The notes: a model not told the origin generated them from the letters alone. Counted from the first letter of the stretch, positions 8,401 through 17,392 are shown. The stretch is 64,000 bases of DNA from Ferrovibrio sp. MS7 (GCF_038404985.1 NZ_JBBKBA010000004.1:62001-126000), one strand, 5' to 3'. Numbers and translations: made by a program.

Positions 8401-9201
8401 ATGGTGAAGAAGGTAGCCCTGGCCCTGGCCGTGATCGTGCTGATCATTGCCGGCGGCGTCTATTACCTGTTCTCCAATCTCGACAGCCTGGTGAAGGTGG
8501 CGATCGAGACCTACGGCACCGAGGCCACCCAGGCCCGCGTTAGCGTCGGCAAGGTGACCATTGGCCTGCGCGAAGGCAGCGGCACCATCACTGACCTAAA
8601 GGTCGCCAACCCGAAGGGCTTCAACACCCCGGAAGCACTCAGCCTCGGCGACATCTCGCTGAAACTGGATACCGCGACGCTGCAGCAGAATCCCATCGTG
8701 ATCAAGGAAGTGACCATCACGCGGCCGAAGGTGACCTATGAGTATGCCTCTGGCGGCGGCAATCTGGAGACAATCCAGAAGAACACCCAGGCTTATGCGC
8801 AGAAGATGGGCGCCGGCGGCTCGAAGCCGAATGGTGCCGCCACGCCGCAGAAGGATGGCAAGGCCGAGACCAAGGTGATCATCGAACGCCTGGTGGTGAG
8901 CGGCGGCCAGATCGCCATGAGCCATGCGGCTTTGCAAGGCCGCGAACTGAGCGCCGCCTTGCCAACCATCACGCTCACCGATATCGGCAAGAGCCAGGGC
9001 GGCGCCAGCCCGGCGGAAGTGGCCGAGAAGGTGCTGGGCACCATCAGCCAGCAGGCCGCCCGCGTCGCCAGCGGCGAATTGCAGAAGCAGCTCGGCGACC
9101 AGCTCAAGGGCGCCATCGGCGGTGCGGCGGGCGCTGCCGGCGGTGCTGCTGGGGCGGCCGGCGGTGCGGCCGACAAGCTGAAAGGCCTGCTCGGCAAGTA
9201 G
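8401..9201 (+). CDS. AsmA-like membrane-anchored protein
   Basis: A protein of 266 residues with one N-terminal membrane helix (about 3-25, lysine-flanked) and a large periplasmic part. The segment VSVGKVTIGLREGSGTITDLKVANPKGF...LSLGDISLKLD is typical of the AsmA/DUF748 repeat region. The C terminus is a low-complexity Gly/Ala run (about 240-258) with repeated GGAAGAA units. AsmA relatives are implicated in envelope lipid transport. AGGAGGAGA is the ribosome binding site. The gene probably forms an operon with the MscS-like gene; precise function is unknown. Confidence 0.75.
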   Translation: MVKKVALALAVIVLIIAGGVYYLFSNLDSLVKVAIETYGTEATQARVSVGKVTIGLREGSGTITDLKVANPKGFNTPEALSLGDISLKLDTATLQQNPIVIKEVTITRPKVTYEYASGGGNLETIQKNTQAYAQKMGAGGSKPNGAATPQKDGKAETKVIIERLVVSGGQIAMSHAALQGRELSAALPTITLTDIGKSQGGASPAEVAEKVLGTISQQAARVASGELQKQLGDQLKGAIGGAAGAAGGAAGAAGGAADKLKGLLGK

Positions 9202-9267
9202 CCCTGCCGAGGGTAAGGGCGTAGACTGGCACCAGTCTCGCCCCGCCCCTGGCCCAAATATAACAGA

Positions 9268-10431
9268 ATGACCCTGACGCGTTTCCTGCTCGGCGCCCTG
9301 CCGGGCACAGCGGCTTTGCTAATCGGCATCGGCATGGCCCGTTTCGGCTACACGCCGCTGATTCCGGCGCTGATCCAGGATGGCTGGCTGCAGGCCTCGG
9401 AAGCCGTCTATCTCGGCGCCACCAATCTCACCGGCTACCTGTTCGGCAGCATGCTGTCCTACCGCCTCGCCACCCGCTTCGGCGCCGGGCCGATGGTGCG
9501 GCTGGCGCTGGTGCTGACCACGCTCAGCTTCATTGTCTGCGCCCTGCCGCTGGGCTTCTGGTGGTTCGTGCCCTGGCGCTTCATGGCCGGCTTCACCGGT
9601 GCCATGCTGATGATCATAGCCTTGCCGATCATTCTGGTGCGCATGCCGCTGGACCGCCGGGCGCGGGCCGCTGGTGTGGTGTTCACCGGCGTCGGTATCG
9701 GCGTCGCCGCCAGTGGCAGCCTGGTGCCGAGCCTCGCCGCCTTCAGCGTCAGCGCCGTGTGGCTCGGCATGGCGCTGGTCTCAGGCAGCCTCACGCTGAT
9801 CACCTGGAAAAGCTGGGTCCAGGCCGCAGCACCTGTCGCGGCGACAAGCGAAGAGCCTTCAGGCAAGCTGCTGTCGCGGCCCATCGTGCTGCTGCTGCTG
9901 GCTTATGGCTTCGATTCTTTCGGCTTCGTACCCCATACCGTGTTCTGGGTCGATTTCGTGGCGCGTGGCCTTGGCCGTGGCCTCGCGGAAGGCGGCTTCT
10001 ACTGGGTCTGCTTCGGTGTCGGTGCGCTCTGCGGGCCGCTCGCCGCCGGCTTCACCGCCGAGAAACTCGGCTTCCACCGCGCGCTGATCATCGCCTTTCT
10101 GCTGAAATCCTTCGGCATCTTCCTGCCGCTGCTCAGCACTTCGGTGCCGGCGCTGATGCTCTCACCCTTCCTCGCCGGTGCTTTCGCGCCCGGCATCTCG
10201 GCGATCCTCTCGGGCCGTGTCGCCGAACTGGTCGGCCTCACGCGCCACCGCCAGGTCTGGGGCTGGATGACTGTGGCGGTCGGTGCGGCGCAGGCCTGCG
10301 GCGGCTACAGCCTGTCGTATCTGTTCACCCAGACCCATTCCTACATGCTGCAATTCCTCATCGGCGGCACGGCCCTCGCCATCGGCGCCGTGCTGGTGGC
10401 TTTGAGCGGCAGCAAGCCGAGGACGACCTGA
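9268..10431 (+). CDS. YbfB/YjiJ-family MFS transporter
   Basis: An inner-membrane transporter of 387 residues with about twelve hydrophobic segments. The start matches the YbfB/YjiJ group (IGIGMARFGYTPLIPALI), and helix 2-3 reads ATNLTGYLFGSMLSYRLA. The substrate of the group is unknown. The ATG at 9268 lacks a clear ribosome binding site but fits the family N terminus. Its stop is 1 base before the DUF1491 start, so the two are co-transcribed. Confidence 0.87.
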   Translation: MTLTRFLLGALPGTAALLIGIGMARFGYTPLIPALIQDGWLQASEAVYLGATNLTGYLFGSMLSYRLATRFGAGPMVRLALVLTTLSFIVCALPLGFWWFVPWRFMAGFTGAMLMIIALPIILVRMPLDRRARAAGVVFTGVGIGVAASGSLVPSLAAFSVSAVWLGMALVSGSLTLITWKSWVQAAAPVAATSEEPSGKLLSRPIVLLLLAYGFDSFGFVPHTVFWVDFVARGLGRGLAEGGFYWVCFGVGALCGPLAAGFTAEKLGFHRALIIAFLLKSFGIFLPLLSTSVPALMLSPFLAGAFAPGISAILSGRVAELVGLTRHRQVWGWMTVAVGAAQACGGYSLSYLFTQTHSYMLQFLIGGTALAIGAVLVALSGSKPRTT

Positions 10432-10432
10432 C

Positions 10433-10762
10433 ATGGACCCACGGCTGAAAGCGGAATTGCTGGTGCAGGCGATCCTGCGGCTCTACGACCACGAGATGAT
10501 CCCGGCCTATCTGCGGCGGCGCGGCGATGCCGATGCCGGCGCCGTTGCCGTGAAAATCTCTTTAAGCCGCGACAGCGCCGTGCTGTTCACACAGGCCCGC
10601 GACGGTGAAGGCCGCGCGGCCTGGTTCAAGACCGGGCCACAGGATGATGCCGCCGTGGAAGCCATGCTGGCCAAGGCGATCAGCCGCGATCCGGACCTGT
10701 GGATCGTGGAAGCCGAGGATGGCAAGGGCCGCTTCCCGCTGGATGGCCCCATCATCGGCTGA
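10433..10762 (+). CDS. DUF1491 family protein
   Basis: A small soluble protein of 109 residues matching the alphaproteobacterial DUF1491 family. Cues are the internal RRGDADAGAVAVKI stretch and the C-terminal DPDLWIVEAEDGKGRFPLD. Function is unknown. It begins one base after the MFS stop codon, with GAGGACG in the MFS 3' end as ribosome binding site. Co-occurrence with this transporter may be incidental. Confidence 0.82.
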   Translation: MDPRLKAELLVQAILRLYDHEMIPAYLRRRGDADAGAVAVKISLSRDSAVLFTQARDGEGRAAWFKTGPQDDAAVEAMLAKAISRDPDLWIVEAEDGKGRFPLDGPIIG

Positions 10763-10796
10763 TAGACTCAGCCATAATCAATTCAGGGAGGCCATC

Positions 10797-10943
10797 ATGG
10801 TCGGACCGCTTATTCTCATCGGCCTTGGCGCCCTGCTGCTGGCGAACAACTTCGACATGCTGTCGCTCGCCTTCCTGAATCAATGGTGGCCGGCCATCCT
10901 GATCATCCTCGGCGTCGGCATGCTGTTTCAGCGACGCCGCTAG
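10797..10943 (+). CDS. LiaI/LiaF-like two-helix mini membrane protein (48 aa)
   Basis: A 48-residue protein of two hydrophobic helices (about 4-16 and 30-44) joined by an NNFDMLSL...NQWWPAIL loop and ending in Arg-Arg-Arg. This is the layout of the LiaI-LiaF transmembrane region/DUF5668 group. The ATG at 10797 has GGGAGG at optimal spacing; the frame is open further upstream, but that part overlaps DUF1491 in another frame. Possible role in envelope stress, by family only. Confidence 0.72.
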   Translation: MVGPLILIGLGALLLANNFDMLSLAFLNQWWPAILIILGVGMLFQRRR

Positions 10944-10950
10944 TCCGTCA

Positions 10951-12237
10951 TCAAGCAGGCTGCACCACCGCCTTGGCGCGTTGCTGGCGCACCAGCAGCA
11001 CGATTCCAGCCGCCACGATGCAGGCGGCACCCGCCAGGAAGAAAGCCGGCGTATAGCTCTGCGTCGTGGTGCGCACCAGGCCGGCGCCATAGGCTGCCGT
11101 GGCGGCACCAAGCTGATGCGCGGCGAATACCCAGCCGAACACCATGCCGACCTTCTGCGGCCCGAATATCTGCCCGGTGAGCTTCACCGTCGGCGGCACC
11201 GTGGCGATCCAGTCCAGGCCATAGAACAGCGCAAACAGCGACAGGCCATAGAGCGTGAAATCGGAATACGGCAGCCACATCAGCGAGAGGCCGCGCAGGC
11301 CGTAATACCAGAACAGCAGCTTGCGGTTATCGTAGCGGTCGGAGAGCCAGCCCGAGAGAATGGTGCCAACGACATCGAAGGCACCCATCATCGCCAGCAC
11401 CGACGCCGCCGGCACGGCGCTGAGGCCGAAATCGCTGCACAGTGCGATGAAATGCGTCTGGATCAGGCCGTTGGTGGAAAGGCCGCAGATGAAGAAGCTG
11501 CCCGCGAGAATCCAGAATACCGGCTTCTGCGCTGCTTCCCACAGCACCACGAACGGCGTCGCCAGACTCGGCAGCGGTGCGGGCGCCGCAGGCGCCGCCG
11601 GCGCGGTTTCGCCATAGGGTGCCAAGCCGAGATCGCTCGGCCGGTTGCGCATCAGCAAAGCCGCCAGCACCAGCGCGGCGCCACAGGCAATCACCACCGG
11701 GAAAACCGCCGAGCGCCAGCCCCATTGCTCGATCATCCAGGCGGCAATCGGCAGGAAGGCCAATTGTCCGGTGGCGGAACTGGCGGTGAGCAGGCCAACC
11801 ACCAGGCCGCGCCGCGTGGTAAACCAGCGATTGGCGACCACGGCGCCAAGCACCAAAGCGGTCATGCCGGTGCCCAAGCCCAGCACCAGGCCCCAGAGCA
11901 GGAAAAGCTGCCACAGGCTTTGCACCTGCGTCGCCATCGCCATGCCGGCACCGACCAGCAGCACCGCCACCGTGATCACCTGGCGCAGGCCGAAACGCTC
12001 CATCAGCAACGCCGCCATCGGCCCCATCAGGCCAAACAGCGCGAAGCGGAATGCCAGGCTGGAAGCAATCTCATCGGTGGTCCAGCCGAATTCCTTGCCC
12101 AAAGGCAACAGCATGGCGCCAGGTAGGCCGAGTGCCGCCGACATCACCAGCATGGTGAGGAAAGTGACGGCGGCGATCACCCAGGCATAGTGGATGCCAC
12201 GGCGTTGCAGCCACGGCGCGAGAGCGGATGCCAGCAT
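10951..12237 (-). CDS. MFS transporter (OFA/MCT-like)
   Basis: A twelve-helix major facilitator protein of 428 residues. It begins GIHYAWVIAAVTFLTMLVMSA, and the linker between halves is rich in Ala and Pro (APAAPAAPAPLPSLA, about 235-250). The pattern resembles oxalate/formate or monocarboxylate-type MFS proteins. The ATG at 12237 lies 2 bases after the thiolase stop, with GGAG inside the thiolase end as ribosome binding site. It is therefore the last gene of an aldo-keto reductase - thiolase - MFS operon and may import the acid degraded by them. Confidence 0.85.
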   Translation of the reverse strand: MLASALAPWLQRRGIHYAWVIAAVTFLTMLVMSAALGLPGAMLLPLGKEFGWTTDEIASSLAFRFALFGLMGPMAALLMERFGLRQVITVAVLLVGAGMAMATQVQSLWQLFLLWGLVLGLGTGMTALVLGAVVANRWFTTRRGLVVGLLTASSATGQLAFLPIAAWMIEQWGWRSAVFPVVIACGAALVLAALLMRNRPSDLGLAPYGETAPAAPAAPAPLPSLATPFVVLWEAAQKPVFWILAGSFFICGLSTNGLIQTHFIALCSDFGLSAVPAASVLAMMGAFDVVGTILSGWLSDRYDNRKLLFWYYGLRGLSLMWLPYSDFTLYGLSLFALFYGLDWIATVPPTVKLTGQIFGPQKVGMVFGWVFAAHQLGAATAAYGAGLVRTTTQSYTPAFFLAGAACIVAAGIVLLVRQQRAKAVVQPA

Positions 12238-12239
12238 GA

Positions 12240-13403
12240 TTAGGCGGCCTCCAGCACGGTGGCGACGCCTTGGCCGCCGCCGATGCATTGTGTCGCTACG
12301 GCGTAACGCTTGCCCTCACGCTTGAGCAACTGCGCCGCCTTGCCGGTGATGCGCGCGCCGGTGGCACCCAAGGGATGGCCGATGGCAATGGCGCCGCCAT
12401 CAAGATTGACCTTTGCCGCATCGACACCGAGTTCGCGCAGGCAGGCAATCGCCTGGCTGGAGAAAGCCTCGTTGACTTCGAACAGGTCGATGTCGTCCAC
12501 GCTCAGGCCGGCGCGCTGCAATGCCTTGCGCGTCGATGGCACCGGGCCCATGCCCATGATTTCCGGCGCGCAGCCAGCCGTGGCAACGGCGCGGACCAGC
12601 GCCAGCACCGGCAGATTATGCTTCACCGCGAAAGCCTCGGAACAGACCAGCGTGGCCGCCGCGCCATCAGTGAGCGGCGAGGCAGTGCCGGCGGTAACGG
12701 TGCCATCGAAAGCCGGCTTTAGCGCGGCAAGACCTTCCAGGGTCGTCTGCGGCCTGAGGCAGCCGTCACTGTCCACCGTACCATCCACAGTCTCGACTGG
12801 AATGATTTCACCCATCAGCCTGCCGGCATTGAAAGCCGCCGCCGCCTTTTGCTGTGACACCAGCGCGAAAGCCTCCTGTTCGGGGCGCGACACGTTGAAC
12901 TGCGCCGCGACATTTTCCGCCGTGCGGCCCATGGAGATATAGGCCTCGATGCCGATTTCGGCATTGGGATGCTCTGGTGACTTGAAGCGCGGATTGGCTG
13001 AGAAGTTGAAACCGCCCTGCGGCACCATGGTCATCGATTCTACGCCGGCGCAGAGGAAGGCATCCCCTGCCCCGATGGCGATCTGGCCGACGGCATAATG
13101 GATGCCGGTCATCGAGGAACCGCAGAAACGGTTGATGGTGCCGCCGCTGACGGTGTTGGGAAAACCGGCCAGCAGCGAGGCAATGCGGGCGATATTGTTG
13201 CCTTGCGCCGATTCCGGATAGGCACAGCCCATCAGCACATCCTCGATCAGCACCGGATCGAGGTCGAGCCGGTTCACCAGCCCCTTGATGGCGGTGGCAG
13301 CGAGATCGTCCGGCCGCACATTGGCCAGCCGGCCCTTCTTGGCGAAGTGGAACGGGGTGCGGGCATAACCCGCGATCACTGCCCTGGAATGACTATTGGT
13401 CAT
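12240..13403 (-). CDS. thiolase (acetyl-CoA C-acyltransferase)
   Basis: A thiolase of 387 residues that cleaves or forms beta-ketoacyl-CoA. The nucleophile C94 is in NRFCGSSM, the conserved H343 in GGAIAIGHPLGATGARI, and C373 in QCIGGGQG. Full length for the family. AAGGAG precedes the ATG. It lies 11 bases after the aldo-keto reductase and is followed by an MFS gene, suggesting a small acid-degradation operon. Whether it acts in biosynthesis or degradation cannot be told. Confidence 0.92.
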   Translation of the reverse strand: MTNSHSRAVIAGYARTPFHFAKKGRLANVRPDDLAATAIKGLVNRLDLDPVLIEDVLMGCAYPESAQGNNIARIASLLAGFPNTVSGGTINRFCGSSMTGIHYAVGQIAIGAGDAFLCAGVESMTMVPQGGFNFSANPRFKSPEHPNAEIGIEAYISMGRTAENVAAQFNVSRPEQEAFALVSQQKAAAAFNAGRLMGEIIPVETVDGTVDSDGCLRPQTTLEGLAALKPAFDGTVTAGTASPLTDGAAATLVCSEAFAVKHNLPVLALVRAVATAGCAPEIMGMGPVPSTRKALQRAGLSVDDIDLFEVNEAFSSQAIACLRELGVDAAKVNLDGGAIAIGHPLGATGARITGKAAQLLKREGKRYAVATQCIGGGQGVATVLEAA

Positions 13404-13414
13404 GGTCTCTCTCC

Positions 13415-14473
13415 TTAAGCCACCGGCAGCGCCGGCAGGTCCAGCTTGTCCAGCACGCCACCAGCCAGGCGCGGCAGCGAAGCCTGCAACTGCTCATGCG
13501 GCACCCCAAGCGGCACGGCGCTGACAGCATCCAGCGCGGCGACCTGTGCGGCATCGAGCTGTAAGGACAGCGCACCGAGCGTGCCATCGAGGTGCGCCCG
13601 CGTGCGCGGCCCCAGGATCGGGATCAGGCTGGTGCTGGAGCGCGCTGCTTTGGCCCGCAGCCAGGCAATCGCCACATGGGTGGCCGGGGCGCCGACTTCC
13701 GCCGCCACCGCCAGCACGGCATCGAGCAAGGCAGTCTCGCGTGCCGACTTCTCGGTATGCACCAGCATGCCGAGTTTGGTCAGGCGCGAGGCCTCCTGCT
13801 GCTCGCGGTATTTGCCGGTGAGGAAGCCGCCACCGAGCGGCGACCAAAGGGCGGCGCCGAGGCCCAATGCTTCCGCCATCGGCAGCAATTCGCGATCCGG
13901 TGTGCGCTCGGCAAGGCTGTATTCCACCTGGATGCCGGCGAGCGGCAAGGTGTTGCGCAGTTCGGCCAGCGTGGCGGCGCGCGAGATGCGCCAGGCCGGG
14001 AAGTTGGACAGGCCGGCATGCAGGATCTTGCCGCTGCGCGCCAGATCGTCGAAGCCGCGCAGGATTTCCTCCATCGGCGTCAGGCCATCGGCCATATGGG
14101 CCCAGAGCAGGTCGATGCGGTCGGTCTTGAGCCGCTTCAGGCTGTCCTCGACGGCGCGGATCATGGTCTTGCGGCTGTTGCCGGTACGGGCCAAGTCGGC
14201 TTTCGGGCCGGCACCCAGCGTGTATTTGGTCGCCAGCACGAAATAGTCGCGGTCGGCGGCAATGAAGTCGGCCAGCATCGCTTCGGACTGCCCCACCTGA
14301 TAGGTGTCCGCCGTGTCGATGAAATTGCCGCCGGCCGCGACATAACCATCGAATATCGACTTGGCCTCGTCGCGCTCGGCGCCATGGCCCCAGCCGGTAC
14401 CGAAATTGCCGGTGCCGAGCGCCAATTCCGACACACGCAGGCCCGTATGGCGCCCGAAAAGTTTGTACCGCAT
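13415..14473 (-). CDS. aldo/keto reductase
   Basis: An NADPH-dependent TIM-barrel reductase of 352 residues with catalytic D53, Y58 and K83 (FIDTADTY...ATKY). The middle part reads LLWAHMADGLTPMEEIL and VEYSLAERTPDRELLP, typical of the group-11 type AKRs. The ATG at 14473 is chosen over a GTG at 14476 because the GGAG spacing (seven bases) is better. It is first in the operon with thiolase and MFS and faces a TetR gene across a 93-base gap with two overlapping palindromes, so it is probably repressed by that TetR. Confidence 0.9.
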   Translation of the reverse strand: MRYKLFGRHTGLRVSELALGTGNFGTGWGHGAERDEAKSIFDGYVAAGGNFIDTADTYQVGQSEAMLADFIAADRDYFVLATKYTLGAGPKADLARTGNSRKTMIRAVEDSLKRLKTDRIDLLWAHMADGLTPMEEILRGFDDLARSGKILHAGLSNFPAWRISRAATLAELRNTLPLAGIQVEYSLAERTPDRELLPMAEALGLGAALWSPLGGGFLTGKYREQQEASRLTKLGMLVHTEKSARETALLDAVLAVAAEVGAPATHVAIAWLRAKAARSSTSLIPILGPRTRAHLDGTLGALSLQLDAAQVAALDAVSAVPLGVPHEQLQASLPRLAGGVLDKLDLPALPVA

Positions 14474-14490
14474 CACGCCGCTCCGTTTAG

Positions 14491-14520
14491 ATGATGATCA
14501 TCATGTATTGACATACATGA
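14491..14520. promoter_or_regulatory. overlapping palindromes between AKR and TetR genes
   Basis: TCATGTAT-TGAC-ATACATGA (14501-14520) is a perfect inverted repeat. ATGATGATCATCAT (14491-14504) is a perfect palindrome overlapping it. Their place between divergent starts (14473 and 14567) makes them the likely operator of the TetR protein encoded at 14567. Confidence 0.6.
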
Positions 14521-14566
14521 CGCACGTCATTTATCTTGTCAAGCAGGCGTTACAGGAGAATGTGCC

Positions 14567-15139
14567 ATGCGGGTCAGCAGGGAACAGGCAGCGGAAAACC
14601 GCCAGCGCATCGTGACGACGGCGGCAAGGCTGTTTCGCGAAAAGGGCTTCGACGGCATCGGCGTTGCCGACCTGATGCGCCAGGCCGGCCTCACCCATGG
14701 CGGCTTCTACGGCCATTTCGACTCCAAGGAAGACCTGATGGCCGAGGCTTCCGATATGGTGCTGCGGCAATCGCTGCAACGCTGGCATGAGCGCATCGCG
14801 CGCCATCCGGAAGATCCGCTCGGCGCCGTGGTACACGCCTATCTGCGGCCGCAGCATCGCGACGAACCGGGCGGCGGCTGCGCCTTCGCCGCGATGGGCT
14901 CCGAACTGGCGCGGCAGCCGAAAAGCCTGCGCCGCCCGATCACCGAGACGCTGCGCGGCTTTTTCGACATGCTCGGCAACCTGATCGGTGGCCGCGGCGC
15001 GGCAGCCAAGCGCAAGCAGGGCATGTATGCCTACAGCGCCATGGTCGGCGCTATCGTGCTGTCGCGCATCGCGGATGACGACGAATTGTCGCGCGAAATC
15101 CTCGCCGCCGTAGCCGAGGGCATCACGGCCCGGCAATAG
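14567..15139 (+). CDS. TetR-family regulator
   Basis: A TetR/AcrR-type repressor of 190 residues. The N-terminal helix-turn-helix (about 15-60) reads GVADLMRQAGLTHGGFYGHFDSKEDL, the form seen in regulators of reductase and oxidoreductase genes. The C-terminal ligand domain contains GGGCAFAAMGSELARQP. ACAGGAGAA precedes the ATG. It is divergent from the aldo-keto reductase operon and probably represses it and itself through the dyads at 14491-14520. The inducer is unknown. Confidence 0.9.
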   Translation: MRVSREQAAENRQRIVTTAARLFREKGFDGIGVADLMRQAGLTHGGFYGHFDSKEDLMAEASDMVLRQSLQRWHERIARHPEDPLGAVVHAYLRPQHRDEPGGGCAFAAMGSELARQPKSLRRPITETLRGFFDMLGNLIGGRGAAAKRKQGMYAYSAMVGAIVLSRIADDDELSREILAAVAEGITARQ

Positions 15140-15210
15140 CCGCCGCAATAGGCCGGCATCGGCCTTAAAACCTTCCGATACCAGCTTTCCTGGCGGATTT
15201 CCGCCACTTT

Positions 15211-15249
15211 AGATATATTTCTAGATATATCTTGAATCACGATATATCT
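15211..15249. promoter_or_regulatory. PadR-type operator repeats
   Basis: The perfect inverted repeat AGATATATC-N9-GATATATCT (15223-15231, 15241-15249) is preceded by a further direct copy AGATATAT at 15211-15218. The three half-sites lie 74-112 bases upstream of the PadR start and are AT-rich in a GC-rich setting. Autoregulation by the PadR protein is the natural reading. Confidence 0.6.
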
Positions 15250-15322
15250 CGATCTATTTTTCAGACTGTGAGGCACGGCCTAGCCGTACGCCTCGCATCA
15301 GTCCAAGAAAGGATAAAAAAAC

Positions 15323-15898
15323 ATGATCCACAAATTGTTCGGCCATCGTGGCCGCCGCCATCGCGACGAAAGCGCCGGCATGGAGGGCGGCGAGCATGAG
15401 CATCGCGGCCCGTTCGGCCATCGCCGCCACGGCCATCGCGACGGTCGCCGCCTGTTCGACTATGGCGAGCTGCGCCTGCTGCTGCTGGCGATGATCGGCG
15501 AAGCGCCGCGCCACGGCTATGAACTGATCAAGGCCATCGAGGAACGCTTCGGCGGCAGCTACAGCCCCAGCCCAGGCGTGATCTACCCCACGCTCGCCTG
15601 GCTCGACGACATGGGCTATGCCCGCATCGAGGCCGAGGAAGGCAGCCGCAAGCGCTATCACATCACGCCGGAGGGCGAGAGCTTCCTCACCGCGAACCGC
15701 GCGGCCGTGGATGCGCTGCTCAGCCGCCAGGGCGGCAGCGAAGGCCGTGGCGGCGTGCCGGCCCCTGTGCTGCGCGCGATGGAAAACCTGAAACTGGCCT
15801 TGCGCCTGCGCCTGCGCCAGGGCTCGATCGACGCGGCAGCGGCGGAGAAGATCGCGGCGGTGCTGGATGCCGCGGCCCAGACGGTGGAGCGGAGCTGA
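15323..15898 (+). CDS. NfeR (YqjI)-like PadR-family regulator
   Basis: A PadR winged-helix regulator of 191 residues. Residues 1-40 carry eight histidines (3, 8, 13, 25, 27, 33, 36, 38) among Arg and Gly. The core then reads FDYGELRLLLLAMIGEAPRHGYELIKAIE and SPSPGVIYPTLAWLDDMGY. Both the His-rich head and this core match E. coli YqjI/NfeR, a nickel-responsive repressor of a ferric reductase gene. Unlike YqjI, the head has no cysteine. A purine-rich AAAGGAT ribosome binding site is present. The usual siderophore-interacting reductase is not adjacent, so the target is unknown. Metal sensing is inferred from the head. Confidence 0.85.
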   Translation: MIHKLFGHRGRRHRDESAGMEGGEHEHRGPFGHRRHGHRDGRRLFDYGELRLLLLAMIGEAPRHGYELIKAIEERFGGSYSPSPGVIYPTLAWLDDMGYARIEAEEGSRKRYHITPEGESFLTANRAAVDALLSRQGGSEGRGGVPAPVLRAMENLKLALRLRLRQGSIDAAAAEKIAAVLDAAAQTVERS

Positions 15899-15915
15899 TC
15901 CGCTCCCCTCCTCTC

Positions 15916-16269
15916 CTACTTGACCGACTTGGCGTAGACCTCCGGCTTGAAGCCGGCGAGCGGCGGCTTGCCACCGCCTTGCTCGAGGATCGGCCGCTTG
16001 ATCATGCTCGGCTGCGCCAGCATCAGCTTGATCGCCTTGGCTTCGGTCAGACTCTCGCGGTCAGCCTCCGGCAGCTTGCGGAACGTGGTGCCGGCGCGGT
16101 TCAGCACCGTCTCCCAGCCCAAAGCCTTGCACCAACGTTCCAGGCTCGCCTTGTCAATGCCGGCGGCCTTGTAGTCATGGAAGGCATATTGCACGCCCTG
16201 GCTGTCCAGCCAGGTGAAAGCCTTCTTCATGGTGTCGCAATTCTTGATGCCGTAGACGGTGACAGGCAT
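15916..16269 (-). CDS. ArsC/Spx-family reductase (YffB-like)
   Basis: A thioredoxin-fold protein of 117 residues in the YffB branch of the ArsC family. The active-site Cys11 is in YGIKNCDTMKKA, followed by FHDYK and, near the end, MIKRPILE. The family uses glutathione, but physiological substrates are unclear; arsenate reduction is not established for YffB. The ATG at 16269 with AAGGAAG is preferred over the longer open frame. The gene is convergent with the PadR gene (17-base gap) and divergent from the transglutaminase gene. Confidence 0.88.
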   Translation of the reverse strand: MPVTVYGIKNCDTMKKAFTWLDSQGVQYAFHDYKAAGIDKASLERWCKALGWETVLNRAGTTFRKLPEADRESLTEAKAIKLMLAQPSMIKRPILEQGGGKPPLAGFKPEVYAKSVK

Positions 16270-16396
16270 GGGTTTCGCTTCCTTGATACTACCAACGGGG
16301 ATGAAAGCCGACTTCGCGGTATCACGCAATATCGCCACCCTCCCTGCATGACACCGGCAGGCCTGGTTCCGCCGCGCTGGCTTGGCGGCGAGATAG

Positions 16397-17392
16397 GTGG
16401 TAGCTTCCATTTTCTCCTCCCCCCAGCCGACGGTGAATGTACTGGCCTTGAGCTATCCTGACGGCCATGCCCCAACCCGCCTGCTTACGGTCAGACACGC
16501 CACCGTATACCGCTATTCCGAGCCAGTGCAGCTTGGCGAACACCGGGTGATGTTCCGCCCGCGCGAGAGTCATGACCTACGCCTGCTGCAAACCAGCCTG
16601 ATGATCCAGCCGCGGCCGGCCGATCTCTACTGGATTCACGACATATTCGACAATTCCGTTGCCGTAGCGACATTCAGCGGCGAGACCACCGAGTTGCGTT
16701 TCGAGAGCACGGTAATGATCGAGCATATCGAAGCAGCCAGCCCGGAATACCGGCTGGAGAATGCCGCCAGCTACTATCCGTTATACTACAGCGACACTGA
16801 ACGCACCGATCTCGCGCAATGCCTGCAGCAGCGCTATCCCAGCACCGAATTGTGGGAATGGACTCAGAGCTTTCTGCGCTTGCCGGTCTCAGGCCACACC
16901 ATGGCCCTGCTGCGCGCTATCACCGCAGCAATCAATGAAACCTTCTACTACAGCCGACGGGCCGAACGCGGCGTGCAAACGCCGGACGAGACACTGGCAT
17001 ATCGGCGAGGCACCTGCCGCGATTTCGCCCTGCTGATGATCGAGGCGGTTCGCTCACTGGGTTTTGCGGCCCGCTTCGTCAGCGGCTACATCTTCGTACC
17101 CGGCGCCGGCACTGACCTGATCGTGGACGATGGCGCCACCCATGCCTGGCTTCAGGTCTATCTACCGGGAGCTGGCTGGGTCGATTTCGATCCAACCAAC
17201 AAGATCGTCGGCAACCGCAACCTGATTCGCGTCGCAATGGCCTGGGATCATGCCCAGGTACTGCCACTCTGGGGCACCTTCGTAGGCAGGCCCTCCGCCT
17301 TCCTGAGCATGGATGTTGCCGTCAGCGTCCTTGAGCAGAGTGCGGCGCCACAGTTCAGCGGCCAGAACAACTCATTCCAGACGCATAACTGA
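16397..17392 (+). CDS. transglutaminase-like protein with full catalytic triad
   Basis: A COG1305-type protein of about 331 residues. An N-terminal beta domain is typical of bacterial transglutaminase-like proteins (VRHATVYRYSEPVQLGEHRVMFRPRESHDLRLL) and is followed by the papain-fold core. C207 is in GTCRDFA, H249 in ATHAW and D265 in DFDPT. Probably a cytoplasmic protease or amide-processing enzyme. The start is uncertain: no good ribosome binding site precedes the ATG at 16397, and GTG at 16433 or TTG at 16448 would give a family-typical N terminus. It is first of a tandem pair with the next gene. Confidence 0.85.
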   Translation: MVASIFSSPQPTVNVLALSYPDGHAPTRLLTVRHATVYRYSEPVQLGEHRVMFRPRESHDLRLLQTSLMIQPRPADLYWIHDIFDNSVAVATFSGETTELRFESTVMIEHIEAASPEYRLENAASYYPLYYSDTERTDLAQCLQQRYPSTELWEWTQSFLRLPVSGHTMALLRAITAAINETFYYSRRAERGVQTPDETLAYRRGTCRDFALLMIEAVRSLGFAARFVSGYIFVPGAGTDLIVDDGATHAWLQVYLPGAGWVDFDPTNKIVGNRNLIRVAMAWDHAQVLPLWGTFVGRPSAFLSMDVAVSVLEQSAAPQFSGQNNSFQTHN

